A stretch of 64,000 bases of DNA, taken from Puccinellia tenuiflora (lineage: Eukaryota; Streptophyta; Magnoliopsida; Poales; Poaceae). Positions 1 through 9,756 of this stretch are shown here, in pieces. The DNA lies in contig QRDG01000349.1 of assembly GCA_012064385.1 (NCBI GenBank), positions 735,360 through 799,359 on the forward strand. The letters run 5' to 3'. Position 1 is the first letter of the stretch; every line of letters starts with the position of its first letter. Under the pieces are notes generated by a model, which saw only the letters and a program-made list of their open reading frames with translations, was not told where the DNA came from and did no database searches. A program made the position numbers and the translations under genes.

Positions 1-463
1 CACCAATACTAATATTGCATGTTCGCAAAAAAATGTAATCCTATATATATGGGGTATGCTCTTAATTGTCGGCAAGTAATAAATGAAGTGTACATTAGAG
101 CATCTCCAGTTGGAGCGTCAATAGGACCGTCAATATCTCTATTGGACGCGTCGGACGAAATTTGGCGCCCAGACGTGACGACAATAGCCCGTTTTCGTCT
201 GGTGCGGCCCAATATTTCGTCCAGCACGCCCAGCCCACAACCTCTACGGCGGGAGCCGCTTGGGCGTGCCGGACGTAACTTCGCCCGACTTCCCAACGGG
301 TGGGCCAGCCGTGTCATCGACACAGGTCAACCACCGCGGGCAAACGCGTTCGTGGCGCGGCAGCGAGGCGTCGCGTCGCTCACTGCTCTCTGCTACACGA
401 CATCGTTAATGTGGCGCGCCTTTTGAAGACGTCGCCCACCGCTTCTCCGGCGATAAAACATGC

Positions 464-464
<1 letters not shown>

Positions 465-493
<29 letters not shown>
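465..493 (+). repeat. Homopolymer C29 tract inside the Harbinger element
   Basis: This is an uninterrupted run of 29 cytosines, just before a CT-rich gene-like leader. Length in such tracts is prone to sequencing and replication slippage, so frames read across it should not be trusted. Confidence 0.9.
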
Positions 494-495
<2 letters not shown>

Positions 496-1406
496 GATCC
501 AATCTCACACCGCCCGAATCGACCCCCAAATCCTCACCTATCGCCTCCCAAAACCCTAGCCGCCGGCGATTTCGCAGGACAAGCGCAACAGCGCAACCGC
601 CGCCAATGGCTAGCACCCGCACACGCTGCTGAAGGAGGAGGCGGTGGCACTCCAACTACCCCGCGCCTCCAGATATGTGAGCGCCCCATGGGTGGGCGCT
701 CAGCATCAACGACATCCCGGTAGGGGACCCTCCCGACGCCGACGAGCCGCCACTAGCGGGATACGATGCTCTGCCAGTACTGGGGCGCGCTCACCGTCGA
801 GCAGCGGGACGAGCCCTAGTGTCAGCCGCAACCGCCGAACTACGACCGATACGAGGCCGAGTTCCGCCGGCTCCACCACGAGGAGATGACGAGCTGGACC
901 GACGAAGGGCCGCCGCCCCCGCCGCGTGACTAGAACTCCGCCGGGCGGTGCCACTTCTGGGGCGTGCCAGGGCGCACAATGGAGTACGTGATGGGGTGTG
1001 TCGCCAATGGCACACCCCTCTACACTCTATCGTCCTCCTTCATGGCACCGGCGCCGCCCGCTTCGAACCGTTGGGCGCCGAGGAGGACGACATTGTCGTT
1101 GTCCGGGTCGAGGTCCTCCTACTCCCGCGGCACGTCGGCGCTCCCCACCATAAAGTCGGAGGTGAAGGAGGAGGTGCGCACCCCGTCGAGGCGCGGCGGG
1201 GGCAGGATCGTCATTCGCGACGCCCCGACCCATTAGTGCGGCAGCAGCGGCGGCCACCGCCCTCTTCCTCCTCCGCCGCCACCGAGGAAGGTGAATACGG
1301 AGTATGAGCACCTCATCGTCGTCCAAGAGTCGCTCTTCAACCCCGATGCCGATGACAACGACTGCCCCGGGCTCGCCGCCGTGTTGTAGGAGTTGCTAAA
1401 CATCGT

Positions 1407-1544
1407 CCTGCCGCGGCAATCACCGGGCCGCCGTTCCTCGACCTCACCGCCGACAATCACAAGGCAGGGCCCAACCGCGTCGTCAAGGACAAGGAGGAGC
1501 AGGAGGAGGAGGCCGACGACTATGCGATCTTCGGCCGCTACTAG
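1407..1544 (+). pseudogene. Fragment of captured coding sequence, acidic C-terminus
   Basis: One plus-strand frame stays open here and ends at TAG 1542-1544. It encodes ...GPPFLDLTADNHKAG, then a Glu/Lys-rich run, then a terminal DDYAIFGRY. The codon pattern and the compact aromatic end look like real protein-coding sequence. Upstream the frame is lost within the same GC-rich block. I do not recognise the protein. It lies wholly inside the Harbinger element, so it is probably a transduplicated host gene end or a decayed element-borne ORF. Confidence 0.4.
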
Positions 1545-1927
1545 ATTAGCTTTTAGTTTAGTTTTTATCGATTTTTGTTCAAAAATGTAAAAAAAATCAA
1601 TTTTGAATGAATTTCATGTTTGCACATTGTTTAAATAAAATTCTTTTTGGCGCCGCGATTGGGGAACGTCGGTGCCAATAGACGCCATCTCGTCCGGACG
1701 GCGCCAATAGAGAGCCCTCCAGCGCTCTACTGGCACCGCGACTGGAGATGCTCTTATACCAAATCGCGGCAGCTCAGGTCATGTGTCAGTCACAAATGAA
1801 CAGCAATCTAGCACTGAAATTAACAAGCGGTCTAATGATTAAACGTACCGAAGGTCAAGTCGAAACATGCCAGGTTGCCACAACACTTCCCGTATGAGAA
1901 AGGATTCTACCACAGAAGCAGACGAAG

Positions 1928-2061
1928 AACAAATTAACACGAGTGCAAAGGCACGTAAGGTCAAAACGAATGGCACCATTGTCACCCTATCGTCAACAAA
2001 TTAACACGAGTGAAAAGGCACGTAAGGTCAAACGGATGCCACCAGTGTCACCCTATAGTAT
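1928..2061. repeat. 67-bp tandem duplication, two diverged copies
   Basis: A unit starting aacaaattaacacgagtg occurs at 1928 and again at 1995, followed in both by ggcacgtaaggtcaaa and tgtcaccctat. The copies differ by several substitutions. It lies 3' of the minus-strand ubiquitin-like gene, between the Harbinger element and that gene's stop codon. The rest of 1757-2237 holds nothing I recognise. Confidence 0.7.
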
Positions 2062-2237
2062 GCGCATTAATTCTGTCAAAGCAGTCAACTGCCTATGAAA
2101 CTTCTTCCAACGGTCATTTATCTACAAAATCCGCTCTGGAGGAATCAGGGGAATGTGTCCCGTATCGGTTGATGAAGGAGACGAATCAGGTGGACCTGTA
2201 CGCTGATTGTCGATGACACTGTTGATGAGGGAGAGGA

Positions 2238-5200
2238 TCAGGTTGATGGGTCCGGTGGTGGTTGATGAGGGAGACGGTTAAAGATGGCCTGTATGAATTT
2301 TATTACGGTTAGAACATGATTTACATTTGGCAGTCAAGTAAGACGAGTAGTATCGTACTTACACTTAACGCGGTTTGCATGCTAGTCAGATCCTGCTTGA
2401 TAACCTTCACGTCCGTCTTAATTTCAGTTACGTCCTTGGCAACTGTATCCTGAAGATTGCAGAGCATGGTAATACAATGATTACGAATGTACAGTAATTA
2501 AAACCTGAATGTCAAGTAACAGCATTCGTAACATACCAATTGGAGCTTAAGATCCTCAACAGCTTTGACAGCATTAGACACCTGTTCTTTCACAGTATCC
2601 TGTTCTCACGAATATTTCAAAGATCAAAATGCAAGGTTTTAAAGGTAACAGGAAGGTCAAATTTTGAATTAGCCTCATTATATATATATGATGAAGGTAC
2701 TCCCTATGATTACGAGTCCGTACCTTCCTTTTGGGAACTGTCGCCATCCATTGAATAAGACTGAAAGTATCATCACCAGTAACTTGGATACGCCTTCTTG
2801 TCCAAATGTCACCCACAATTTCAAAGCGGTCCAGAGTTATCTCACCTGAGATCTAAGACGAAACGAAACTCGAACTTATTCGATGTCCAGCACAGTATTA
2901 TCCTCAGAAGCATATATACCACACTACGAGAGAAAACACAATATACCTTGATGGAAATTTTCATACTCAGCAGACCTCACCAGGGCAACACCTCCATTCT
3001 TCCGGTTCTCATAGTCATCAACATTTTCTGCCAAAAATACATTGGCATTTGACAATATGGCATACGCCTCAAGCTTGGGAAGCCATGCTGGCAGGTCATT
3101 ATCAATCTTCTCTCTCAACTGGCCAGAGGTTCGAAAATGGTGCGTTCCCGAGTAATTTAGAGGAGTATTTGCTACAAGGAAAAAAAAAATAGAACACCTG
3201 AGAAATGAAAAGCACAAAGACTAAATAATAAAGCAAACGACTGTAAAACGGCCAACCTTGGAAATTTTGAGGCAATATCATTTTCATATCAACAGGTGGG
3301 GGTGGCATTCCCATTAAATCCTGCGCAATGCGTACAGATGGACTGAGTAGATATACCATAAAGTGGTACTAAGTTATGGAAATATATTGTGATATGTGAG
3401 ATGAAATTCAAACAGTCTAGCATATATAGAAAGTAATGGAGAAACAGGGGCAACACAAACACAATGCATATTATCATGCTTGTAGCTTAGAGATCAGCAT
3501 GAAGAATAGCAAAAAGTTTCCACAAATACATTTAACATCATTAGGTAAACTACTGATAACTCGCAACACGCAACAGATGTGGCACTTCAAACAAAGTAAG
3601 CACACAAAGTAAAAAAAGAGTACTCACATGTCAACACCGACAAATATTAATATAAATTGATATTGTTTGATGGCTGTGAAGCCTCGGTTGCACTAGTTTG
3701 CTTACAGGAAGCTGGTGCTACATTAAACAATAAACATAGCAGGCATATTAAAGTTTTCAGGAAACCCTACATAAATTCAGTATTAGAAAAGACTACATGT
3801 CCACTGCAGTGATAAGTTTAGATGACATAGATGGATTCTGGCAAGCAAAACATGCTGTTTTTTTTTTCTTTTGTGCAACCATTAGTTCAGTACATACTGA
3901 GAACTAATATGTGAAAATACATCCTGACTAATATGAGGTGAAGAAAGAACAGTCCTTACATCCATGGTGAACTCTATGTTCCCTGTGGACGGATCATCAC
4001 CATGGTTTGAAATCTTGCATCAGGAAACCATGCAAAATGCCAAAATGCTTCTTAACGTTTAATTCAGAAAATCAATTGGTGTAGAAAAAATGTTTATCAT
4101 ACAGGAATACTCAAACATAACAACTCTACATGCATTGAATCTGGCCTAATCAAGTCATATCCATTGCTATGCGTTTACACCATGTTGTTAATACAATGTT
4201 GAGATGTAATTGTTAAAACAGCCGATTGTCGACACAGAATATAGAACTTACAGGATTCACTTATGATCATGTCTAGAACAATTCTATAAGACTAAATCAT
4301 AGCATATATCCCATACAGAAATCACCACACAAAAAATGGGGGCAGCCCGGTGCATGTAGCTCCCGCTTGTGCAGGGTCCAGGGAAGGGTCCGACCACTTT
4401 GGGTCTTTAGTACACAGCCTTTCCCTACATTTCTGCAAGAGGCTGTTTCCAGGACTTGAGCAGCTTTACCACTGCGCTAAGGCTCCCCTTCACAGAAATC
4501 ACCACAGTACAACAAAATATTAATACATAGGTTATAGGCACTCACGTGTTGTCATCGTTTGCTGGAAACCACAGTGTGTCGTCGACCTGAGCCTGTGTAA
4601 GACCACACAGTGAGATGTCAGTAGGGAAAGTAAGTTATGCACATAGTCCCTTTATCGAAAAAAGTAAGTTATGCACACCATTAATCCATGATCTTACCTC
4701 ATATGGTAGAAAAGCATGGAGAGTACTCGATTCAGTGATGCTATTCTGCTGAAGGGTCGAGGCATTTTCAAGCTCGATATTTCCATTGAACAGTCCCATC
4801 GTTGCCGCTGTCCAGAGAGGATGTATCAACATGCTCTCTATTACTTCCTTGAGATGTCCTATCTGTGTCATTGAGCAAATTAAAACAGGCTCGATCTTTC
4901 TACAAACTGGGGGGAAATGCTGGCACCACATTTATTCAGAGTATTAAGTATCAGCCGTCCATCCAGTTTTGTTTAGATACGGTATTTAAGCACGTCACAG
5001 TAGATAACAGTAAATGAATAATGGAAAATAAACAGTCAGAAAATTGATATCGACGTGCTTTCCAAACCATATCGTGTAAGAATCAGGACGGATTTTAACT
5101 AAAGAAGAACAACACCATAGGACTCCAGTAATTATTGCTAACATGAATCATCCTCATGCAAAATTGTTGAACAATTACTAAGGAACGTCGACCTCAAAAT

Positions 5201-5611
5201 TTCAGCACACATCAAAACCGATAGGAATCGGTGTTCCGACGGTAGCAACACCGAGACACTTCGTCTCCGATTCCTGACCCCCACCCCATCGTCCCACCCC
5301 GCCCCGACGAAAAGGGTCCGTCCGCTAGGATGAATCGCAGCAACAATCGAAACCAAAAAAATAAAAGGAACAACAAATTAATACCACTCCATCGCACCGC
5401 ACCACGCTACGGCATTGGGATGGTTCGCATGAGGAATTAAATCCGTTGCTGGCCCGGAAGGACTAGGGTTCCTCCGCCAGGATGACTCATGGCCACGATC
5501 CAAGCAGAAAAAACAGCAAGTATGCTCAGATTAACGCATCAATACTTGCCATTCCTCGTCGACATCAACCTGGAATGGGGCAAAGCCTGCGGCGCTCACG
5601 TAGATCCTCAT
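2238..5611 (-). CDS. Ten-exon gene: ubiquitin-like N-terminal domain protein with C-terminal coiled coil
   Basis: Exons (minus strand, 5' to 3'): 5611-5546, 4862-4698, 4592-4546, 4013-3960, 3320-3257, 3171-2947, 2845-2724, 2599-2537, 2449-2363, 2288-2238 (stop TGA). All nine introns have GT donors and AG acceptors, and codon phase carries through every junction except exon 3 to 4. Exons 1-2 give a ubiquitin-like fold: MRIYV start, helix LKEVIESML, then LFNGNIELENASTLQQNSI and ESSTLHAFLP, matching ubiquitin's FAGKQLEDGRTL and KESTLHLVL region; there is no C-terminal GG for conjugation. The middle (exons 5-7) contains MGMPPPPVDMKMILPQNFQ, LPAWLPKLEAYAIL and GDIWTRRRIQVTGDD. Exons 8-9 are Lys/Glu/Val-rich and heptad-like. 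Summed exons are 944 nt, one short of a whole frame, so about 314 residues are expected. The family beyond the ubiquitin-like domain is unknown to me; role in ubiquitin-type signalling is inference. The start is the first ATG that opens the fold. Confidence 0.7.
4330..4491 (-). mobile_element. Au-type tRNA-derived SINE in intron 3 of the ubiquitin-like gene
   Basis: On the minus strand it starts GGGGAGCCTTAGCGCAGTGG, an A-box-like tRNA region, and ends in CGGGCTGCCCCC plus a short T/A tail. I recognise the body (GAAACAGCCTCTTGCAGAAATG, CCCAAAGTGGTCGGACCC) as the Au SINE of grasses. A 15-bp perfect target duplication acagaaatcaccaca flanks it (4315-4329, 4492-4506). The segment between A box and B box is deleted, so it is probably dead as a Pol III unit. 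It is oriented with the host gene. Confidence 0.88.
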
Positions 5612-6011
5612 CCCGGCTCTCGCTCGCTCCGCGCTCTCGCCTCGAAAGAGGACGGGTTGAGATCTGTTTCTGAGGCGAGCCAGAAGAGGGCGTAGAGATA
5701 GAGAGGGGTTTGGAGAGGTTTGGACCGGAGGGGAACTAGAGAGGGAATCACCGGGACCCCCGGTCAGTGGAGCGCGTCTGCGGGTGGTTCTGTAGCAGAT
5801 TGCCAAAGTGGACCCAGAGACAGGACTCATCAGTTTACCATGTAGTGCGCCGGAGTGGAGTGTACGTGGCACCTGTTAATAATAAAGAGTAAAACATGCA
5901 GTACAGTAGTTGTATTTGTCCCTCTGGTTCGATTTAATACGCATATTCTTTTTTCTTCGAAATTTTAATGCGCATATTCGAGATTCGTAGAACTATCACC
6001 ACCAATCAGTC
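5612..6011 (-). other. Leader and upstream region of the ubiquitin-like gene
   Basis: This GC-rich stretch (5612-5800) directly precedes the exon-1 ATG on the minus strand and has the CT-rich look of a plant 5' UTR. The AT-rich part beyond 5870 probably carries the promoter. I see no clear TATA box that I would assign. The longer minus-strand open frame across 5531-5872 is just upstream leader read in the same frame as exon 1. Confidence 0.4.
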
Positions 6012-6024
6012 ACTCGATTTTGTC

Positions 6025-6947
6025 ACTGCATATATTCGCTGCACAAGTACATCGTTTTCCTCCTCCCAGCCGCCGAGAGAGGAAAAGCGATCTAGTCTCT
6101 CCGCCCAATCTCCATCGGTCGAGCTGGTCCCCTCTTCCTCCGCCTGTTGCTCCGGCGGCAGGAGGGAGGGGGGACCCCGTTCCTCCGTTCTGTGGTTAGG
6201 GTTTGGTTTTGTAGGTCGTGCTGCGCCGTTGGGGTGGTGGGAGCGGCGTCCGGACGAATAAATCTGTTTCAACTCCACTCTCACACCAGCGGTGTCCTTC
6301 ATGGCGGCGTCTCGGAGTTGATAGCATTGTGTGTTTGTCGATCTATCAGATCGGTGGTGTTAGGGTTCATGGATGGTGTCGGCGAGGCGGCGGCGGTGAC
6401 CTCATCAGGTGTGTCTCTCCTTCTGCTCTGTCCCCGTTGCTGCGGCGTTCTCTCCGACGTCATGGTGGAGCAGGGAGGATGTGTCGTCCAGAAGTACGTG
6501 CAGATGGTTGTCTGCGCATGTGACAGCTGGAAGATGGTGTATCCTGTGTTGGGTTTGTGGATGGAGGCTGACAGTTCTGACTTGCTTGTTCGACGTCCTA
6601 GTCGTGCGGGGGTGTCAGTTCTGAAGTTTGATGGTGTGTCCGGGGACATGTTGTCCCGGTCTGATTCGTTCAACGGCAATGGTTTTGCTTCTGCCAAACT
6701 ACTTTGGAGGTCCGTAAAGCTGATGATCAGCGATGGAGCCGCGTCGAGCTCGGGTGATGAGGTGATCTGTCTCGCTTCACTTTGGTATCTACTTTGATGG
6801 TGTCGAAGGATATGGATAGGCGTTGGTTTGTCACATAGGTTTATCCTATCTTTACAAATCTGTAAGATCGGTGTGTACGTGCTTTGTATCTTGTTCTTTT
6901 TATTTATCAATGAGAAACGTATTACCTTGAAGGAAAAAAAAAAAGTG
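6025..6947 (+). mobile_element. Polyadenylated non-LTR retroposon with 13-bp target duplication
   Basis: The insert is flanked by actcgattttgtc at 6012-6024 and again at 6948-6960, and ends in an A-run just before the right copy. That is the signature of target-primed insertion of a polyadenylated RNA. The 5' part is GC-rich and G-biased, and the 3' part becomes T-rich and ends ...tttatcaatgagaaacgtattacc before the A tail. No reverse transcriptase is present. The 216-residue open frame 6147-6797 has no domain I recognise and is probably incidental. It could be a LINE-mobilised non-autonomous element or a processed retrocopy of an unknown transcript. Confidence 0.75.
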
Positions 6948-6960
6948 ACTCGATTTTGTC

Positions 6961-7386
6961 CTAGGTAGGCCGCGCGCGGTGGAGGTGGTACGTCGTGGCC
7001 CATCTTCAGGTGGATCTTGTTGGCGAACATCTTGGATGAGTAGATGAGTAGATGACACTCGATTCTTGACGCCGGTGGTCACGTCCATCGCCGCTCCCTG
7101 CACAGTCATCTCGTTCGCGTGATAGGTTGAAAATTTTCGACGAAACGAATTTCGTCATGTCGTTGTGCGGACTATCCGCCGTACCTGACAACGTGCAACG
7201 TAGTACAAAATTAACAACTGAAAGTCTGCACACCGTCTCGACATTACAAATACCAAATGTACTGTAGATCACAACCGGTAAGATGAACAGAATTGTGCAG
7301 AATCATAGACTCATAGTAGGGCGGCCATCGATCGATCCTAGCATGCCACCGCGAGCCTCACATACGCGCGATTTGCCACAGACGAA
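6961..7386. other. Intergenic, 3' side of the AGP-like gene
   Basis: There is no convincing open frame or repeat in this stretch. The part nearest 7386 would be the 3' UTR of the minus-strand AGP-like gene. Confidence 0.4.
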
Positions 7387-7710
7387 CTAGAACACATTCT
7401 TAAAGAACCGCTTGATCGGGTCAGTAATCTTGGCCTCCTTGGCGGGAGGGCCGGGAGCAGGCGCCGGCGCGCGGGCGTCGGCCTCGCTGTTGACCTCCAC
7501 GGCCGGCGCGTAGGCGGACTCGTCGATGGAGTCAGCAGCCGGTCCGTCGGCGGGGGCATCGTCAGCCGCGCCCGCGGGGGCGTCGGCGGGGGCATCGTCG
7601 GCCGCGCCCGCGGGGGCGTCGGCGTCGTCCTGCGCCCTGGCCAGCGGCGCCACGGCCACGGCCACGGCGGCCAGGAGGAGCGCGGCGAGGACGAGTGCTC
7701 TGCGAGCCAT
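7387..7710 (-). CDS. Small secreted Ala/Pro/Asp-rich AGP-like protein (107 aa)
   Basis: The single-exon product opens with MARR and a long hydrophobic run (residues 5-24), giving a signal peptide with likely cleavage after ALARA near residue 26. The mature part is rich in Ala, Pro and Asp, with two tandem copies of DAPAGAADDAPA (residues 31-54; a 36-bp DNA duplication) and an APAPAPGPP stretch (81-89). These AP dipeptides are the classic sites for proline hydroxylation and arabinogalactan addition, so a cell-wall or apoplastic peptide is inferred. The C-terminus ITDPIKRFFKNVF is basic and amphipathic, not a GPI signal. A TATA-like box lies 56-65 bp upstream of the ATG. The next gene upstream on this strand encodes another AGP-type protein. 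Confidence 0.72.
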   Translation of the reverse strand: MARRALVLAALLLAAVAVAVAPLARAQDDADAPAGAADDAPADAPAGAADDAPADGPAADSIDESAYAPAVEVNSEADARAPAPAPGPPAKEAKITDPIKRFFKNVF

Positions 7711-7765
7711 TGGACGGTGTTGATGGGTGTGCGTTGCCGTTGCGCGGAGGCGGCGAGACCGTAGG

Positions 7766-7775
7766 CTTTTATGTA
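7766..7775 (-). promoter_or_regulatory. TATA-like box for the AGP-like gene
   Basis: On the minus strand this reads TACATAAAAG, 56-65 bp upstream of the ATG at 7710. That would leave a 5' UTR of about 30 nt. The placement is plausible but rests on sequence alone. Confidence 0.4.
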
Positions 7776-8949
7776 CTGTACAAACACGGCGATGTCGCGC
7801 GCAGGTTGTGCTCGGCCGCTGGTGTCACCCGGTGGTGGCGCGCGCGTGTCGATCATATCGTGGTGACCGCACGCAAGGCGTCACGGCAAAGCTTCGTGGC
7901 TGGCATGAGAGAGTGCCGGACAATGTCCACCGTTGTATGCGCCGTGCCTATGCGGCTATGCTATGCGTACGCAACGATATCATCGAAAATAGATAGTAGG
8001 CCACATCTCAAGGGAAAAAGATAGGCCAGTGGCCAGAACCAAAATCGTCGGAGATGGCCGGTGGGCACTGCGGCCTCTACAGACTACAGGAGGCCGACAC
8101 GAGATCGATCTCCATTAATCGTCTTGCCCGATTTGACACTCGGAGCTTTCTTGCACCGAATGATGCATGGGCTATGTTGGGAAGCCTGTGGCCAGTGGGC
8201 AGCGTCGCAGCGTGGCGATAGCACCGTCCAAGCTTTAGCTCCCTCGATCTACCCCTCCAAACAGTTTGGCCTTCCAAAGTGAAGGTGTGTTGGGTACACT
8301 GTAACTTCTCTTTTTCGCTCATCTCCATGTCGCCCGCACCAAGCTTTTCCACCTCCTTGCTCTCTTTATTCTACCTTGCTAGTAGTGCTTTCCATGTGTG
8401 GTTTTGGTTGTTTGACCCTGAGTCGGACGGATAGCATCCACCGACAGCTGAAGCCCCAAGAAATGAGTGAATGCCGGCCAGAGGTTGCGCTCCGTTCAAG
8501 CAAAGGACCCATCGCTCGATTTTGTTAATCTATTCGGCTCGGGTGAGACCTTGGTTCTAACCAGAAATTGACTTGTATGAGTATCTCAATTCTCAAAATA
8601 AGTTAACAATGAACAGTTGCAAAGGCTCCGACCTCTGCAACTCTGCATCAATCAAAGTGCGCCTGTTAAATATGGAGCAACTCCGTTTACAGATTTAAAA
8701 AAAAAATCCCTAACAAGCTCAGGATGCCATCAAACCTCTCGCGCATGATCCTGTAGTAGCGCACGACCGAGCAGGTAGCATGCAGTAACAAACAAAGAAG
8801 AACATCTAATGAAACAAGAAAGAAAAATCGAGCACACCACTATTTCTTCCGAGAAAGAAGCACAGATCCCGCAAGCGTGTCAGCACGCCATCATCACACC
8901 ACCATCACGACAACAGATCAGACACCAAGAAGATAGAGAGACAGAAATC
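7776..8949. other. Intergenic between the two AGP-type genes
   Basis: I see no gene or recognisable transposon here. It should hold the upstream control region of the AGP-like gene and the 3' UTR of the fasciclin-like gene. Short open frames near 7727-8350 have no protein character. Confidence 0.4.
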
Positions 8950-9756
8950 CTAAGCCAGTGCGGAGGCCACGGCCACGGCCGCCAACGCCGCGGCGAACCA
9001 CCTGGAGCACGGCGCGCCGGCGGCCGCGTTCTTCTTGGAGTCCTTCTTCTGGTCCGCCGGGGGATCGTCGGCGGCATCAGGCCCCGGAGCGTCCGCGACG
9101 GCAGGCGCCGCCCGGTGGTGACCGGCAGCACCCTTGCCCGCCTTGGGCGCGTCGGCCGCCGGAGCGGGCGCGGGCGCGGGGGTCGGGGACGGCGCGGGCT
9201 TGAACAGCTCCACGGGCTCGACCACCTTGTCGACGGCGTAGACGGCGACGGGGTCCGTGTTCAGCAGCGTGGACTTGACCCGCGCGACGGCGCCCGAGGC
9301 GCCCGTCTTGATGGTGACGACGTTGCCCTCGTTCTGGAGCGTGAAGTTGAAGTTCCTGGCGGAGCCGTCGGTGGCGAGCGTGTTCATGACGCCGTTGTTG
9401 GACTTGAGGCTCCCCGGCGAGTAGTAGACCGGCACGGCGTGGAACAGCAGCAGCGACGCCTTGCCGTCCGCGGTGAGGTTCTTGTACCTGGGCGCGAACG
9501 CGGCGACGGCGTCGTCGGAGGGGCAGAACACCGTCATGCCGCCGACCGCGGCGGACGCGTAGGTGGACGCCGCGTCCGGGGAGGCCGCGATCAGGTCCGC
9601 AAAGGCCTTGCAGCCGCCCTTGGCCATCGCAGCTGTGACGTTGGGCGGCGCCGGCGGAGCCGCGGGCGCCGTGGCGGGAGTCTTGCCTCCAGCGGCGGCG
9701 GCAAGGGGGAGTGCCACGAAGAGGAGCAGGGCAGCGGCGAGGCGCAGGCGGCGCAT
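8950..9756 (-). CDS. Fasciclin-like arabinogalactan protein (268 aa)
   Basis: The single-exon product has a signal peptide (residues 1-22), one FAS1 domain (about 38-185), an AP-rich glycomodule (PAPSPTPAPAPAPA, 187-200), a second Pro/Ala/Asp segment, and a hydrophobic C-terminus (252-268) after a small-residue site (AAAGAPCS), as for GPI anchoring. FAS1 hallmarks are visible: the H1 box GGMTVFCPSDDAVAAF (72-87), the central LLLFHAVPVYY (YH-type motif, 102-112) and the H2 box AVYAVDKVVEPVELF (171-185). N-glycosylation sequons occur at N39, N93 and N137. Single-FAS1 FLAs act at the plasma membrane and wall in adhesion, cellulose deposition or stress responses. Which subgroup this belongs to cannot be settled by eye. 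Length and layout are complete. Confidence 0.93.
   Translation of the reverse strand: MRRLRLAAALLLFVALPLAAAAGGKTPATAPAAPPAPPNVTAAMAKGGCKAFADLIAASPDAASTYASAAVGGMTVFCPSDDAVAAFAPRYKNLTADGKASLLLFHAVPVYYSPGSLKSNNGVMNTLATDGSARNFNFTLQNEGNVVTIKTGASGAVARVKSTLLNTDPVAVYAVDKVVEPVELFKPAPSPTPAPAPAPAADAPKAGKGAAGHHRAAPAVADAPGPDAADDPPADQKKDSKKNAAAGAPCSRWFAAALAAVAVASALA

Larger units (their letters stand above)
98..1753. mobile_element. PIF/Harbinger-like non-autonomous DNA transposon
   Basis: The ends are a perfect 13-bp inverted repeat, GAGCATCTCCAGT on the left and its reverse complement on the right. They are flanked by the 3-bp direct repeat TTA (95-97 and 1754-1756), the target duplication expected of the PIF/Harbinger superfamily. 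The interior is very GC-rich and gene-like (a C29 run, a Kozak-like ATG near 606, an acidic reading frame ending at 1544) but is full of stops in all frames, and no DDE transposase is visible. It is therefore non-autonomous and probably carries copied host sequence. Ends and TSD are directly seen; the superfamily is inferred from the TSD and from knowledge of the family. Confidence 0.85.

Noticed and set aside
6147..6797. 216-codon plus-strand frame
   Set aside because: It lies wholly inside the polyA retroposon and shows no domain or signal; an overlapping antisense frame (6299-7030) is equally long.
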